Of a stretch of 64,000 bases of DNA, positions 18,863 through 29,306 are shown piece by piece. The stretch is from Vreelandella zhuhanensis. Lineage in GTDB: Bacteria; Pseudomonadota; Gammaproteobacteria; Pseudomonadales; Halomonadaceae. The position numbers and the translations under genes are program-made. The stretch lies in the NCBI RefSeq assembly GCF_009793355.1, contig NZ_WTKP01000009.1, forward strand, positions 62,001 to 126,000, given 5' to 3'. Below the pieces are notes generated by a model, which saw only the letters and a list, made by a program, of their open reading frames with translations, was not told where the DNA came from and did no database searches. Position 1 is the stretch's first letter; every line of letters starts with the position of its first letter.

Positions 18863-20176
18863 ATGGATCAACATCGAAAAAACATATTCGTTCTTGGATA
18901 CGATGAACGCCATGCCCAAGATCTCCTGAAGATACCCGATGCCGATGCCTTCTGCTTCCACCCGCTTTTGCGCACGGACGAGGTGGTACATCAGAAAAAC
19001 TTCTATATTGATGACAAACTTGAAAAAGCGCGCAACATCTTGCGCAAGTTCGACGGGACAGTGGACGCCATTATCTGCCACTGGGATTTTCCGGCCATGC
19101 CCATGGCGGCCATTTTATGCGCTGAGTTCGGCTTGCCGTCACCCTCCCTGGAGGCCGTGCTCAAGTGTTCTCACAAGTATTGGAGCCGTCTCGAACAACA
19201 AGAAGTAGTGCCCCAAGCTACGCCGGAATTTTGCGTCATCGACCCCTTCGATGAAAATGCGGTTGACAAAATCACGCTGAATCACCCTTTCTGGATAAAA
19301 CCGATCAAGGGATATGGCTCTACTCTCGGGTTTCGCATCAACAATACACGGGAGCTTCACCACGCTCTGGGAGTAATAAAACAGAGGATCAGACGCATCG
19401 GCGATGCCTTCAACAGTATTCTGGCAAAAGCGGATTTGCCGCCTGAACTGAACAAGGTTGATGGTAATTGCCTCATTGCCGAAAACCTCATCCATGGCTG
19501 GGAGTTTGCCCCCGAGGGCTATGTGCAGCATGGAGAATTTCACGTACATGGCGTGGTGGATATGATTCGGGGCAAAAACCACAAGAGCTTCCTGCGCTAT
19601 GAATATCCCTCTCAAGCGCCCCGCCGGATCCAGAATCGCGCTATTGAGATAGCCGAAAAAGTGCTTCGCCAGATCGGTTTCGACAACGGCTGTTTCAACA
19701 TGGAATTTTTCTGGGACGAAGTTAGCGACGACTTATGGATTATCGAGATTAACCCTCGAATCTCCCAGTCTCATTCCTACCAGTTCGAGATGGTAGATGG
19801 CATGTCCAATCACGAGGTAGTAGTGCACGTAGCCTTGGGAGACATCCCCCAATTTCAGCATCATGGCGGATTCTACAAGCATGCCGCAAAATTTCTGCTA
19901 CGGCATTACACACAGCAGGATGCAGTCGTTGTCCAAGCACCTAATGCCGAACAGATCTCGCGTCTCGCTGAGTCGCAGCCCGACACGGAGATAGTGATCA
20001 AAGCACAGGAAGGAATGCGACTGTCACAAATGCCAGACCAGGATTCATACAGCTATATCCTCGCAGAGGTGAATGTTGCAGGCAAAACTCAGCATGAAAT
20101 GCTGCAGCGTTACCAGCAGGCAATCAAGAAGCTGCCCTTTGAATTCTCGCCACTACCGGCTGGCGAGAAAAATTAA
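18863..20176 (+). CDS. ATP-grasp protein in sugar-phosphate cluster
   Basis: 437-residue ATP-grasp enzyme. The N-terminal 95 residues form the preATP-grasp part, FWIKPIKGYGSTLGFRI contains the Lys-Gly loop that holds the ATP phosphates, NCLIAENLIHGWEFAPEGYV is the central sheet and DLWIIEINPRISQSHSYQ is the magnesium-binding strand with the Glu-x-Asn signature. The substrate is unknown; carboxylase- and amide-ligase-like members share this arrangement. ATG 18863 has AAGGTG in range; a TTG at 18839 is less likely. It follows pfkB by 94 bases containing a TATAAT at 18799-18804 and converges on the GH65 gene with only four bases between stops. Confidence 0.75.
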   Translation: MDQHRKNIFVLGYDERHAQDLLKIPDADAFCFHPLLRTDEVVHQKNFYIDDKLEKARNILRKFDGTVDAIICHWDFPAMPMAAILCAEFGLPSPSLEAVLKCSHKYWSRLEQQEVVPQATPEFCVIDPFDENAVDKITLNHPFWIKPIKGYGSTLGFRINNTRELHHALGVIKQRIRRIGDAFNSILAKADLPPELNKVDGNCLIAENLIHGWEFAPEGYVQHGEFHVHGVVDMIRGKNHKSFLRYEYPSQAPRRIQNRAIEIAEKVLRQIGFDNGCFNMEFFWDEVSDDLWIIEINPRISQSHSYQFEMVDGMSNHEVVVHVALGDIPQFQHHGGFYKHAAKFLLRHYTQQDAVVVQAPNAEQISRLAESQPDTEIVIKAQEGMRLSQMPDQDSYSYILAEVNVAGKTQHEMLQRYQQAIKKLPFEFSPLPAGEKN

Positions 20177-20180
20177 AATC

Positions 20181-22610
20181 TCATGAGGGCTTCACCTCAT
20201 TGAGGCTGAAACGTTTCTGCTCTCCCGCACACATTTCGTATACCTGACCGCCGAAGCCAACCCGAGCAGCGCAAGACCAGCCTTTCTCAAAACTGACGGT
20301 CATCGTTTCGTGATCCAAGTGGATGTGCAACCAATGCCACCGGTAGTGGACACAGAAGCTCAGTTCCTTGAGCTCCTTCGGCAAACGAGGATTGAGCCAG
20401 AGTATCCCGTCACGCATTTCGATACCGGTATAGCACCGCTGCATCAGATCCACCGTGCCACCCATCGCTCCCAGGTGAATACCTTCCTGAGTGGTACCTC
20501 CCTGAACGTCGTCGAGGTCACTGGCAAGCGCTTCCTGGAACAGGTTCCAGGAGCGGTCGCGGTTCGTTCTCGCCAGAACCCAGGCGTGCACAACCCGGCT
20601 AAGACTGGAGCCATGTGACGTTCGGTCGAGATAATACCCGACGTTTTCAGGAATACTGGCGGGATCGAAGTCATAGCCGAGACGGGAAAATATTTCGCTG
20701 AGTTCCTCGGCGGAAAAAAGAAAAAACAGCATCAATACATCGGCCTGCTTGGTGGCCTTGTAGCGGTTCAAATCTCGATCTTCCGCTTCCAGGATACGAT
20801 CAAGGCGCTGGATATCACCGTGCTGCTCACGCAGTCTTTCCCAGTCCAGTTCCTCCAGGTTGTCCCAGCCCTCGAATTGGCTGATAAGCCCCGACGACTG
20901 GAAGGGGACGAACATCCGTTTGCTTACATCCTGCCAGCGAAGCAGGTCCTCGGAGGAAACCCCCAGAAGCTGAAGGAGTTCGGTCTGCCGGTCCTCCCCC
21001 AGCATATCCAGCATGGCGCAAGCTGTCTTCAGGACCCATGCAGCCATGACGTTGGTATAGGCGTTATTGTCCAGGCCCAGCTCTTTCCGGTCGGGATAGT
21101 GGGTATGAAACTCGTCCGGGCCCATGACGCCGCGTATTTCATAGCGCTCGCGGTCAGGATTATAGGTAGCGATGCTTGCCCAGAACTGGGCAATCTCGAT
21201 CAGTATCTCCGCACCGTACAGCGAGAGAAACTCCATATCGCCGGTGGCCTGAAAATACTGCCACACATTGTAGGCAATGGCGGCATTCACGTGACGTTGT
21301 GTATGGGAGTTGTCGGGAATCCAGCGCCCCGATTTCGGGTTCAGGTGCAGAACCTGGCTCTCCTCCCGGCCATCACTGCCGCTCTGCCAGGGAAACATGG
21401 CGCCCTTGTAGCCGGCCTCCTTCGCCGCCCGGCGCGCCCAGTGCAAGCGTTCATAGCGATAGAGCAACAGGGCACGGGTGAGAGCGGGAAGTCGTAAATT
21501 GAAATAGGGGAAGGTGAACAGCTCGTCCCAGAAGATGTGTCCGCGATAACCCTCTCCGTGCAGCCCCCGGGCGGGAATGCTCACGTCCCGCCTCGTCGTA
21601 TGCATGGAGGCGGTCTGCAGCAGGTGGAAAAGGTGCAGGCGAAGGACGGGTTGAGCATGGGTACAGGCTTCGCCCGCCAGCGTCAGATCAGCCCGGCGCC
21701 ACAGCCTTAGCCATGCCCGTTGGTGCTGTTCGAACAGAACATCGAAATCCGCTGCATGGCGGATATCCTCACAGGCTTCAAAAACGGGTTCGCTGATAGC
21801 GAGGTCTCGGGAACTGTACAGGGACAGCACCTTCTCCACCCTGATCGGCCTGTTTTTTTCCGCCATAAGCGACAGAGATTGACCGATCCAGTTCTGCTCC
21901 AACTGGGTACGCCGCTCGACAGCGGCGGGTTCGTCATCTACCCAGGCCCGGGTACGCACCGCCAAGGCCATTCGGATTCGGGACTGCAGGGTTTTGGCAG
22001 TGAGAAAAATCGCCTCCTCCCCCACATGGCCGGTCTCTTCCACCTCCAGATGCCTGCCATTGAGATCCCGGTAACGGGCCACGCCGCTATTGGTAACACG
22101 GCCGTCGATGGCCGACCTCACCTCCACCGCTCCCGACCAGTCAAGGGGGGTAAGCACCCAGCTGATGGCGGCGATATGAGGATCGTCCATGTGAACGATA
22201 CGCCGGGTTTCCAGTTTAAATTCACGGTCGGACCGATCCCTGAACCGAATATGCCGATGCACGATCCCCCGGTAAAGGTCCAGCCAATGGGTGTAGTCGA
22301 GAAGCGTCACACTGGCCAGATCGAACCATTCCCCATCCTCGCAGCGAAACGTAAGCGGCAACCAATTGGGCCAGTTAACCAGATCCTCGTTTTCTATGAT
22401 CTTTCCGCCGATTTCGCTTTCCGCGCGATCAAAGCCCCCCGCAAGATAGGTGCCCGGATAGTGGGGACCTCCAGCCTGGGATTCTTCCACGGCTCCTCGC
22501 GTTGCAAAATGGCCATTGCCGAGGGTCAACAGAGCTTCACGGGTGGGCTGTTCCGCCGGGTTCCACTCATGGTAGACCAGTTCCCAATCGCTGAGTGACC
22601 TATCTTTCAT
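20181..22610 (-). CDS. Glycoside hydrolase family 65 disaccharide phosphorylase
   Basis: 809-residue GH65 protein: an N-terminal beta-sandwich (EALLTLGNGHFATRGAVEE), the catalytic alpha6/alpha6 barrel and a short C-terminal sheet. The general acid glutamate is in RGVMGPDEFHTHYPD (about residue 490) and the phosphate loop in RTSHGSSLSRVVHAW (about residue 650). Characterised relatives phosphorolyse trehalose, maltose, kojibiose or similar alpha-glucosides to beta-glucose 1-phosphate and glucose; the exact disaccharide cannot be read here. It ends the minus-strand run gap-ppsA-ldh-GH65, so it probably feeds glucose units into the clustered glycolytic genes. A beta-phosphoglucomutase, normally needed with it, is not in the window. 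Confidence 0.88.
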   Translation of the reverse strand: MKDRSLSDWELVYHEWNPAEQPTREALLTLGNGHFATRGAVEESQAGGPHYPGTYLAGGFDRAESEIGGKIIENEDLVNWPNWLPLTFRCEDGEWFDLASVTLLDYTHWLDLYRGIVHRHIRFRDRSDREFKLETRRIVHMDDPHIAAISWVLTPLDWSGAVEVRSAIDGRVTNSGVARYRDLNGRHLEVEETGHVGEEAIFLTAKTLQSRIRMALAVRTRAWVDDEPAAVERRTQLEQNWIGQSLSLMAEKNRPIRVEKVLSLYSSRDLAISEPVFEACEDIRHAADFDVLFEQHQRAWLRLWRRADLTLAGEACTHAQPVLRLHLFHLLQTASMHTTRRDVSIPARGLHGEGYRGHIFWDELFTFPYFNLRLPALTRALLLYRYERLHWARRAAKEAGYKGAMFPWQSGSDGREESQVLHLNPKSGRWIPDNSHTQRHVNAAIAYNVWQYFQATGDMEFLSLYGAEILIEIAQFWASIATYNPDRERYEIRGVMGPDEFHTHYPDRKELGLDNNAYTNVMAAWVLKTACAMLDMLGEDRQTELLQLLGVSSEDLLRWQDVSKRMFVPFQSSGLISQFEGWDNLEELDWERLREQHGDIQRLDRILEAEDRDLNRYKATKQADVLMLFFLFSAEELSEIFSRLGYDFDPASIPENVGYYLDRTSHGSSLSRVVHAWVLARTNRDRSWNLFQEALASDLDDVQGGTTQEGIHLGAMGGTVDLMQRCYTGIEMRDGILWLNPRLPKELKELSFCVHYRWHWLHIHLDHETMTVSFEKGWSCAARVGFGGQVYEMCAGEQKRFSLNEVKPS

Positions 22611-22691
22611 GAGCTTTTCTCCTCTAACAATCAGTGCCTGAAACGGAAGGGATTACGCGCCCCAGAGTCCCGAAGCGGCTTCCCAAGGCTA

Positions 22692-23702
22692 CTACTGCGT
22701 ATCTGTGACCACATTCACCGGCTTGCCCTCCACGAACCGGCGAACATTTTCCACCGTGGTATCGAGAATACGCTGTACGGCTTCCCTCGTATTGAACGCA
22801 CTGTGGGGGGTCACCACCACATTTTTCATTCGGACCAGCACCTCGTTCGCCAGCAGGGAAGAAAGATCCTGGTTCTCTTCGTAGACGGAACGGAGCAGCT
22901 CCGCCTCTTCCCGTATAACCGGTTCATAAGGCAGGACATCCAGACCGGCAGCCGCGACTTTCTGCTCCGCCAGTGCTCTCGCCAGAGCCCGGATGTCGAC
23001 CACGTCGCCCCGGGCAGTATTGATCAGGACAACTCCGTCTTTCATTTTCTCGAACGCCTCCGCGCCAATAAGATGGCGGGTCCGGGAACTGGCGGGCACA
23101 TGCAGGGTGATGATATCGGCATCCCGCAGCAGGTGGTCCATATCCACATAGTCAAATTCAAGCTCGTGGGCAGCGCCCTCATCCGGCTTAATGTCAAACG
23201 CCAGCACATCCATGCCAAATCCCCGGGCAATACGGATGACGGCCATACCGATATCGCCGGCACCCACAACCCCCAGCGTCTTTCCTCTCAAATCGAAACC
23301 CTGCAGGCCACGCGGCGAGAAGCCACCCTTGCGGGTCCGCTCCACTGCTTCCTCCAGTCGGTGGCTGATCATGAGCAGAAGGCCAAAAACGTGCTCGGCA
23401 ACTGTGTTCCCGCCATAGTCGGGGCAATTGCATACCGTGATTCCACGCCGTTCACATTCCTTGATATCAATGTGGTCGAAGCCTGTAGACCTGGAGGTGA
23501 TCAATTTGAGGTCTGGCATGGCGTCCAGCGCCTCTCGATCCACTTTGGAATAGATGAAGATGGAAATGGCTTCCGCTGCCGCGTGCTCCTCGGCGTTGCC
23601 GGCCCGTAGTGGCTCTTCAATGCAGCTCACAGAGTGTTCTTCCTGCAACACCTCGAAGGAATCCCGTTCCCACTTTTCCACATCAAAAAAAACAATGTTC
23701 AC
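22692..23702 (-). CDS. ldhA: D-2-hydroxyacid (D-lactate) dehydrogenase
   Basis: 336-residue NAD-dependent D-2-hydroxyacid dehydrogenase. The nucleotide motif is GKTLGVVGAGDIGMAVIRIA, the catalytic arginine lies in LINTARGDVVD (near 235), the glutamate in GLDVLPYEPVI and the histidine in VVTPHSAFNTREA (near 297). SRSTGFDHIDIKECERRGI is typical of D-lactate dehydrogenases. The start is GTG 23702, overlapping the ppsA TGA (GTGA), so the two are translationally coupled. Reduction of pyruvate to D-lactate would regenerate NAD for the clustered GAPDH. Confidence 0.85.
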   Translation of the reverse strand: MNIVFFDVEKWERDSFEVLQEEHSVSCIEEPLRAGNAEEHAAAEAISIFIYSKVDREALDAMPDLKLITSRSTGFDHIDIKECERRGITVCNCPDYGGNTVAEHVFGLLLMISHRLEEAVERTRKGGFSPRGLQGFDLRGKTLGVVGAGDIGMAVIRIARGFGMDVLAFDIKPDEGAAHELEFDYVDMDHLLRDADIITLHVPASSRTRHLIGAEAFEKMKDGVVLINTARGDVVDIRALARALAEQKVAAAGLDVLPYEPVIREEAELLRSVYEENQDLSSLLANEVLVRMKNVVVTPHSAFNTREAVQRILDTTVENVRRFVEGKPVNVVTDTQ

Positions 23703-26080
23703 TGGGATTTATCCTCTCGCCAGATTTCCAGTATGTCCAGCACACTGTCGGGGTTGAGCGAGATGGAATCGATACCGCTATCCACCAGGAACTGCGCAAA
23801 ATCCGGGTAGTCGCTGGGCGCCTGACCGCAGATGCCCACCTTGCAGCCGCTCTGGTGAGCCTTTTCGATCACTTGCACGATTGCAGTCTTGACCGCCTCG
23901 TCCCGTTCATCGAACAGTTCGCTGAGTTGCTCGGAATCCCGGTCCACCCCCAGCACCAGCTGGGTCAGGTCATTGCTGCCGATGGAGAAACCGTCAAACC
24001 GCTCGGCAAACTGCTCTGCGAGAAACACATTGGAGGGTATCTCGCACATCATGTACAACTGCAGGCCGTTTTCGCCGCGCCGCAGCCCGTGGTCGGCCAT
24101 CACTTCGATGACCCGGTCCGCCTCCCGGGGATTGCGAACGAAGGGAAGCATCACCACGATATTGTCCAGGCCGATTTCCTCCCGGGCCTTCTTGACTGCC
24201 TGGCATTCCAGAGCAAAACCGTCCCTGTAGCGATCGCTGTAATACCTGGAAGCGCCGCGGAATCCCAGCATGGGATTTTCCTCACGCGGCTCGAACTGAT
24301 CGCCGCCGATGAGCTTGGCATATTCGTTGGTCTTGAAGTCGCTCATGCGAACGATCACTGGATCCGGATACTGGGAGGCGGCGATCATGGCGATACCCCG
24401 GCTGAGGTGCTCGATAAAGTACGCCGTTTTATCCTCGTAACCGGCAGTGAGCTCCTCGATGCGCTTTTTCGCCTTCTTGTCTTCCACCTGATCGAATCGG
24501 GCCAGGGCCAGGGGATGAATCTTGATCACGTTATTGATGATGAATTCCATGCGGGCCAGACCGACACCGTGAACCGGCAATTGCCACCAGCGGAAAGCGG
24601 CGTCCGGCGCGGCCAGGTTGATCATCAACTCCACTGGCGGTTCGGGCAGATCCTCGATATCGATCTCCCGCTCCTCGTACTCCAGGATTCCCTTGTAAAT
24701 CCGCCCTTCGCTGCCTTCCGCGCACGACACCGTGACGTCCTGGCCGTCCTTGAGATCCTGAGTCCCGGAGCCCGTACCCACGACCGCGGGAACGCCCAGT
24801 TCCCGGCTGACGATCGCGGCATGGCTGGTCCTGCCACCATGATCGGTGACAATGGCCGTGGCCCGTTTCATGATGGGGCCCCAGTCCGGGTCTGTCCGCT
24901 CGGTGACCAGTACGTCGCCATCCTCGAAGCGGTCCATCTCTTTGGGACTATCGAGAACCCTCACCCGGCCGGTCGCTATGGATTCGCCAATGGCCACGCC
25001 CCTGGCCAGTACCTCGCCCGTTTCCTTCAGCCGATAGCTTTTGAACGCGCCGGATTGCTTTTGCGAGTGAACGGTTTCGGGGCGGGCCTGGACACAATAG
25101 AGCTTGCCGGACTCACTGTCCTTGGCCCACTCCATATCCATGGGCTTGCCGTAATGCTTTTCGATGGACACGGCCCAGCGGGCAAGGGTGAGGATGTCGT
25201 CGTCGCCGAGCACCAAGGCTTCCTGCTCGGCCTTTTTGGTGTTCACTGTTCTGGTGGGCCCCGATCCCCCAGACGCGTAGATCATTTTTTCCTTCTTGCT
25301 GCCGCATTTCTTGGCCAGGATTGGCACTAGGTTCTTGTTCGCAAGCCCCGGCTTGAAGACCCGGTACTCATCAGGGTCCACAGTGCCCTGCACCACCGTT
25401 TCGCCGAGCCCCCAAGTGGCGTTAATGACCACGACGTCGGGGAATCCGCTATCCGTGTCGAGGGAAAACATCACCCCGGCGCTGGCTTTGTCCGAGCCCA
25501 CCATCTTCTGTACACCCACAGAGAGCGCGAGCTCCAGGTGATCGAAACCGCGATGCTCCCGGTAGTTGAGGGCACGATCGGTGAATAACGAGGCATAGCA
25601 CTTCCGGCAGGCGTCGATGAGGTCGTCGCCGCCGCGGATATTGAGAAAGGTTTCCTGTTGTCCGGCGAAGCTCGCCTCGGGTAGATCCTCCGCCGTGGCA
25701 CTGCTGCGCACCGCCACGGGGAGGTTCTTCTTCTCATTGCGGGCAGCAAGCTCCTCATAGGCATCCCGGATGGCCTCTTCAATGTCGTCCGGAAACTCAC
25801 CTTTGCGAAAGGCCTCGCGGATGTCCTTACCCACCTGCTTGAGCGATTTTTCCTCGCGGGCAAGCGTTTCGGTCAGTTCCCGGATCGTGTCTCCCAGCTC
25901 ATTGTGCTCGACATAAGCACGGTAGGCATCCGCCGTGGTGGCGAATCCTCCCGGCACCCGCACCCCCTCTTCTCGCAAATTACCGATCATCTCCCCCAGA
26001 GAGGCGTTTTTCCCTCCAACACTTGAGACATCGTTGTTGCCCAGATCCTCGAACCAGCGAACGTAGATTTGTTCCGTCAT
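23699..26080 (-). CDS. ppsA: Phosphoenolpyruvate synthase
   Basis: 793-residue pyruvate, water dikinase. The N-terminal PEP/pyruvate-binding part begins with DVSSVGGKNASLGEMIGNL, the mobile phosphohistidine domain has GGRTSHAAIVSRELGVPAVVG near residue 425, and the C-terminal TIM barrel ends with the cysteine loop VGICGQAPSDYPDFA and SISLNPDSVLD. ATG 26080 begins three bases before the GAPDH stop; a longer frame to 26131 is only overlap. It lies between gap and a D-lactate dehydrogenase, where it would interconvert PEP and pyruvate. No pyruvate kinase is in the cluster, so the physiological direction is open. Confidence 0.94.
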   Translation of the reverse strand: MTEQIYVRWFEDLGNNDVSSVGGKNASLGEMIGNLREEGVRVPGGFATTADAYRAYVEHNELGDTIRELTETLAREEKSLKQVGKDIREAFRKGEFPDDIEEAIRDAYEELAARNEKKNLPVAVRSSATAEDLPEASFAGQQETFLNIRGGDDLIDACRKCYASLFTDRALNYREHRGFDHLELALSVGVQKMVGSDKASAGVMFSLDTDSGFPDVVVINATWGLGETVVQGTVDPDEYRVFKPGLANKNLVPILAKKCGSKKEKMIYASGGSGPTRTVNTKKAEQEALVLGDDDILTLARWAVSIEKHYGKPMDMEWAKDSESGKLYCVQARPETVHSQKQSGAFKSYRLKETGEVLARGVAIGESIATGRVRVLDSPKEMDRFEDGDVLVTERTDPDWGPIMKRATAIVTDHGGRTSHAAIVSRELGVPAVVGTGSGTQDLKDGQDVTVSCAEGSEGRIYKGILEYEEREIDIEDLPEPPVELMINLAAPDAAFRWWQLPVHGVGLARMEFIINNVIKIHPLALARFDQVEDKKAKKRIEELTAGYEDKTAYFIEHLSRGIAMIAASQYPDPVIVRMSDFKTNEYAKLIGGDQFEPREENPMLGFRGASRYYSDRYRDGFALECQAVKKAREEIGLDNIVVMLPFVRNPREADRVIEVMADHGLRRGENGLQLYMMCEIPSNVFLAEQFAERFDGFSIGSNDLTQLVLGVDRDSEQLSELFDERDEAVKTAIVQVIEKAHQSGCKVGICGQAPSDYPDFAQFLVDSGIDSISLNPDSVLDILEIWREDKSQ

Positions 26081-26082
26081 GG

Positions 26083-27078
26083 TCAGCCCATCCGTTGCAT
26101 CATATCCACACAGCGTTGGGAAAACGCCCACTCGTTGTCGTACCAGGCCAGCACCTTGACGAAGCGGTCGCCGATTAACTGGGTGTCCTGGCTGGTTACG
26201 ATGGCGCTCTCTTCTCTGCCGATGATGTCACTGGAAACAAGGGGCGAATCGTCGACGGCGAGAATGCCGTTCATGGCACCATTCGCCTGTTCGCGAAATG
26301 CATCGTTGATCCGCTCATCACTGGCCTCTGCCGCCAGTATGCAGGTCAGATCGAGTAGCGAGCCGGCTTTGACCGGTGCCCGTACCGCGATGCCATCGAG
26401 CTTTCCGTCCAGATCCGGAATGATCTGACCGATCATCTTTGCCGCGCCCGTGGAAGTAGGTACGAGATTTTCCGCCGCCGCGCGACCCCGCCGGGGCTTC
26501 TTGTGCGGACCGTCCAACAGATTCTGGGACGAGGTATAGGCATGCACCGTATTGATGAACCCTTGCTCGATTCCGAACACGTCATGCAGCACCTTCACCA
26601 CCGGCGCCAGACAATTGGTCGTGCAGCTTCCGATGGAAATAATGTGGTGTCGGTCCGGATCGAACTGGTCCCCATTGACACCCAGGATGAAGTTACCGTC
26701 GAGCTCGCTTTTGCCCGGCGCCGAAATGAGCACCTTCCGGGCGCCCGCTTCGATGTGTTTGTGCGCGTCTTCCTTTTTGCGGAAAAGTCCGGTGGCCTCG
26801 AGAACCACTTCCGCGCCCTTTTCCCGCCAGGGCAATTGCGCCGGGTCTTTCTCCGTGCTTACCGAAACGGTCATACTGTCATCGATAACCAGCGCATCCC
26901 CCTCGGCCCGTACTCGGTGAGTCCAGCGGCCGTAGGTGGTGTCGCACTGCAGAAGGTAGGCCAGCGTTTCCGCGTCGGCCATATCATTGATATGAACCAC
27001 TTCCAGGCCTTCTTGTTCATAGGCGATGCGAAATACTTGACGGCCTATGCGACCGAACCCGTTTATGCCAATCTTCAT
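26083..27078 (-). CDS. gap: Glyceraldehyde-3-phosphate dehydrogenase
   Basis: 331-residue type I GAPDH. KIGINGFGRIGRQVFRIA is the NAD-binding start and Cys152 in ISIGSCTTNCLAPVV the catalytic nucleophile, with HAYTSSQNLLDGPHKKPRRG behind it. The Asp32 in INDMAD points to NAD rather than NADP preference. ATG 27078 follows AATGGAGAG; a five-codon upstream extension is not needed. It heads the minus-strand operon gap-ppsA-ldhA-GH65 and has its own 96-bp leader, whose first 70 bases are duplicated upstream of copB. Confidence 0.95.
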   Translation of the reverse strand: MKIGINGFGRIGRQVFRIAYEQEGLEVVHINDMADAETLAYLLQCDTTYGRWTHRVRAEGDALVIDDSMTVSVSTEKDPAQLPWREKGAEVVLEATGLFRKKEDAHKHIEAGARKVLISAPGKSELDGNFILGVNGDQFDPDRHHIISIGSCTTNCLAPVVKVLHDVFGIEQGFINTVHAYTSSQNLLDGPHKKPRRGRAAAENLVPTSTGAAKMIGQIIPDLDGKLDGIAVRAPVKAGSLLDLTCILAAEASDERINDAFREQANGAMNGILAVDDSPLVSSDIIGREESAIVTSQDTQLIGDRFVKVLAWYDNEWAFSQRCVDMMQRMG

Positions 27079-27140
27079 GGCCAAGCTCTCCATTGCTTTT
27101 CAGGGAAGGTTGTCTGACGTGTCTATCAGACTAGTCAAGA
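27071..27140. repeat. gap leader, copy A of a 70-bp direct repeat
   Basis: This stretch holds the gap start codon and leader. A closely related copy sits at 29307-29374 upstream of copB. The best-conserved 43 bases, from TTTCAGG to TAGTCAAGA, differ at four positions. Read on the minus strand both contain TTGACTAG followed by a T/AATAGACACGTCAGACAA segment, which may be promoter or operator. Confidence 0.8.
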
Positions 27141-27174
27141 ATTAACGGACTTAAAGATCATCGATCACTTTTAA

Positions 27175-29262
27175 TCAAATCTTCGCCCGGCGCAGAAGCT
27201 GCGCATTAATAGCCACGATGACTGTGCTTGCGGACATCAAAATCGCGCCGACCGCCGGCGAGAGAAGGATACCCATCCAGAAGAGAACCCCGGCCGCAAG
27301 CGGAATGGCAACAATGTTGTAACCAGCCGCCCACCACAGGTTCTGCACCATTTTTCTGTGGTTGGCGCGGCTCAGGCCAACGATCCTTGCAACGTCTCTC
27401 GGGTCGGACCGCACAAGAACCACATCGCCGGCCTCCACCGCCACATCCGTGCCGGCACCTATGGCAATGCCTACATCCGCAGTAGCCAGTGCCGGCGCGT
27501 CATTGACACCGTCACCGACCATGGCAACGCTTTTGCCCTCTTTCTGAAGCTGTCGGATCTTGTCTGCTTTCTGATCCGGCAGGACTTCGGCAAATACCGT
27601 GTCGATACCCAGCTCACGCGCGACTGAGTTGGCAACGTCTGTCGAGTCTCCGGTAAGCATGGCGACCTCGATGCCCTGATCGTGCAACTCGCGTATCGCA
27701 TCGTAGGATTCTTCTCTAATCGCATCAGCAATGGCAAAGACGGCGAGCACCTTCTCTTCCTCGATCAGATAAATTGCAGCCTGCCCTTTCTTGCCAAAGT
27801 CCTTGGCTGCCTTCTGGAGCGACTCAGCAACATCAACACCGAGTTTCTCCAGTAAGGCGGGGCCTCCTACCTGAAGCTTGCGGGAATCCACTTCAGCCTG
27901 AACTCCCTCTCCCGCCTTGGCCTTGAAATTTCGGGCCTCGGGTATCTCCAGCTCTCGTTCTTCGGCACTTATTCGCAGCGCCTTGCCAATAGGATGTTCT
28001 GAATCCTGCTCCACTGCAGCGGCCAATTTCAGGACTTCATCAATGTCCTCTCCTTCCGCCGGAACCGTGTCGAGAACCCGGTGCTCGCCCAATGTCAATG
28101 TGCCGGTCTTGTCGAATACAACGGTATTGAGGTTGCGCGCCTGTTCGAGACCGCGGCGGTCCCGAACCAGCAAGCCATTGCGGGCGCCCAATGTGGTCGA
28201 GATAGCGGTGACCAGTGGCACTGCCAGGCCAAGTGCATGGGGGCAGGCAATGACCAGAACGGTCACTACCCGGCTGATGGTGAAATCCCAGGTAGCGCCG
28301 GCAAGCATCCAGGCCGCAAAGGTCAGTATGCCAGCGCTTACCGCAGCTACCGTCAACCAGAAAGCGGCACGATCGGCCAGCGCCTGTGAGCGTGAGCTGG
28401 AACTCTGGGCTTCTTCCACCATTCGCATGATGCCTGCCAGCGCCATTTCGTCGCCGGCTTTGGTTACCTCGACTCGCAGTGAGCCCTCGCCATTTACCGT
28501 ACCCCCGACTACCTCATCGCCTTCCTTCTTTTCAATCGGCTTGGATTCGCCCGTGATCATGGACTCATCCATGGAACTCTGGCCTTCTTTTACCACGCCA
28601 TCCACAGGGGCACTCGCGCCGGGCTTCACCAGGATGAGATCCCCTTCCTTGAGCTGGTCCGCAGGGACTTCCTCGGTATCACCATCCACCAGCCGCAAAG
28701 CAGTGTCCGGCAGTAGCTTGGCCAACTCTTTCAGGGCGCCCTGTGCCTGACTGACAGAACGCATCTCGATCCAGTGGCCAAGCAGCATGATGGTTACAAG
28801 CGTGGCCAGCTCCCACCAGAGATCATTGCCGGGAAATCCCAGGGTCACGGCCAGGCTGAACACAAAGGCGACAGTAATCGCCAGCGAGATTAGCGTCATC
28901 ATGCCCGGCTCGCGGCTTTGGAGTTCATGCCATGCGCTTTTAAGGAAAACCATCCCGCCGTAAAAAAACACGACGGCGCCGAGAACCGGAGCGATCAACC
29001 ATGCGCCGGTAAATTCAGGCGCTGAATAGCCAAACCAGCTTTGGATTCTCTCGCTGAAGAAAAGGATGGGGAGAGTGAGAACCAGACAAACCCAGAATTT
29101 GCTTCGAAACATCGCCACACTATGGCCAGCGTGTTTATCGTGGTCTCCATGGTCATGCCCGCCACCTTGCTCATGATCATGCTCGTGTTTCTGGCCTTTT
29201 GTGGCGCGCCCTGCTTCCTCTTGCTTGCCAGCGCTGTTATTGCCGTTCTCGGAAGGACTCAT
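27175..29262 (-). CDS. copB: CopB-type heavy-metal P1B ATPase
   Basis: 695-residue P1B ATPase. The N-terminus (residues 25-48) is histidine-rich ([20 protein letters not shown]) in place of a CxxC metal domain. About eight membrane helices, the actuator motif TGES, the ion-site motif CPH in [17 protein letters not shown], the phosphorylation site DKTGTLTLG, the SEHPIGKAL nucleotide motif and [10 protein letters not shown] are all present. CPH with a His-rich N-terminus marks the CopB class, linked to copper or silver export. GGGAGA precedes ATG 29262. It splits the fba and gap genes of the glycolytic block and carries a duplicate of the gap leader in front of it. Confidence 0.9.
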   Translation of the reverse strand: MSPSENGNNSAGKQEEAGRATKGQKHEHDHEQGGGHDHGDHDKHAGHSVAMFRSKFWVCLVLTLPILFFSERIQSWFGYSAPEFTGAWLIAPVLGAVVFFYGGMVFLKSAWHELQSREPGMMTLISLAITVAFVFSLAVTLGFPGNDLWWELATLVTIMLLGHWIEMRSVSQAQGALKELAKLLPDTALRLVDGDTEEVPADQLKEGDLILVKPGASAPVDGVVKEGQSSMDESMITGESKPIEKKEGDEVVGGTVNGEGSLRVEVTKAGDEMALAGIMRMVEEAQSSSSRSQALADRAAFWLTVAAVSAGILTFAAWMLAGATWDFTISRVVTVLVIACPHALGLAVPLVTAISTTLGARNGLLVRDRRGLEQARNLNTVVFDKTGTLTLGEHRVLDTVPAEGEDIDEVLKLAAAVEQDSEHPIGKALRISAEERELEIPEARNFKAKAGEGVQAEVDSRKLQVGGPALLEKLGVDVAESLQKAAKDFGKKGQAAIYLIEEEKVLAVFAIADAIREESYDAIRELHDQGIEVAMLTGDSTDVANSVARELGIDTVFAEVLPDQKADKIRQLQKEGKSVAMVGDGVNDAPALATADVGIAIGAGTDVAVEAGDVVLVRSDPRDVARIVGLSRANHRKMVQNLWWAAGYNIVAIPLAAGVLFWMGILLSPAVGAILMSASTVIVAINAQLLRRAKI

Positions 29263-29306
29263 TCAAATCTCCCTTTCCCCATTGTGATCCCCATTGACAC
29301 CTGCCC

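Noticed and set aside
23609..25330. 573-codon open frame on the plus strand opposite ppsA
   Set aside because: It is fully antisense to a gene with all PEP synthase motifs; long antisense frames are common in GC-rich genes and this one has no recognisable domain.
27141..27180. FNR/ANR-type site upstream of gap
   Set aside because: Only a half site (TTGAT) is present; the other half does not match, so anaerobic control is not supported by sequence.
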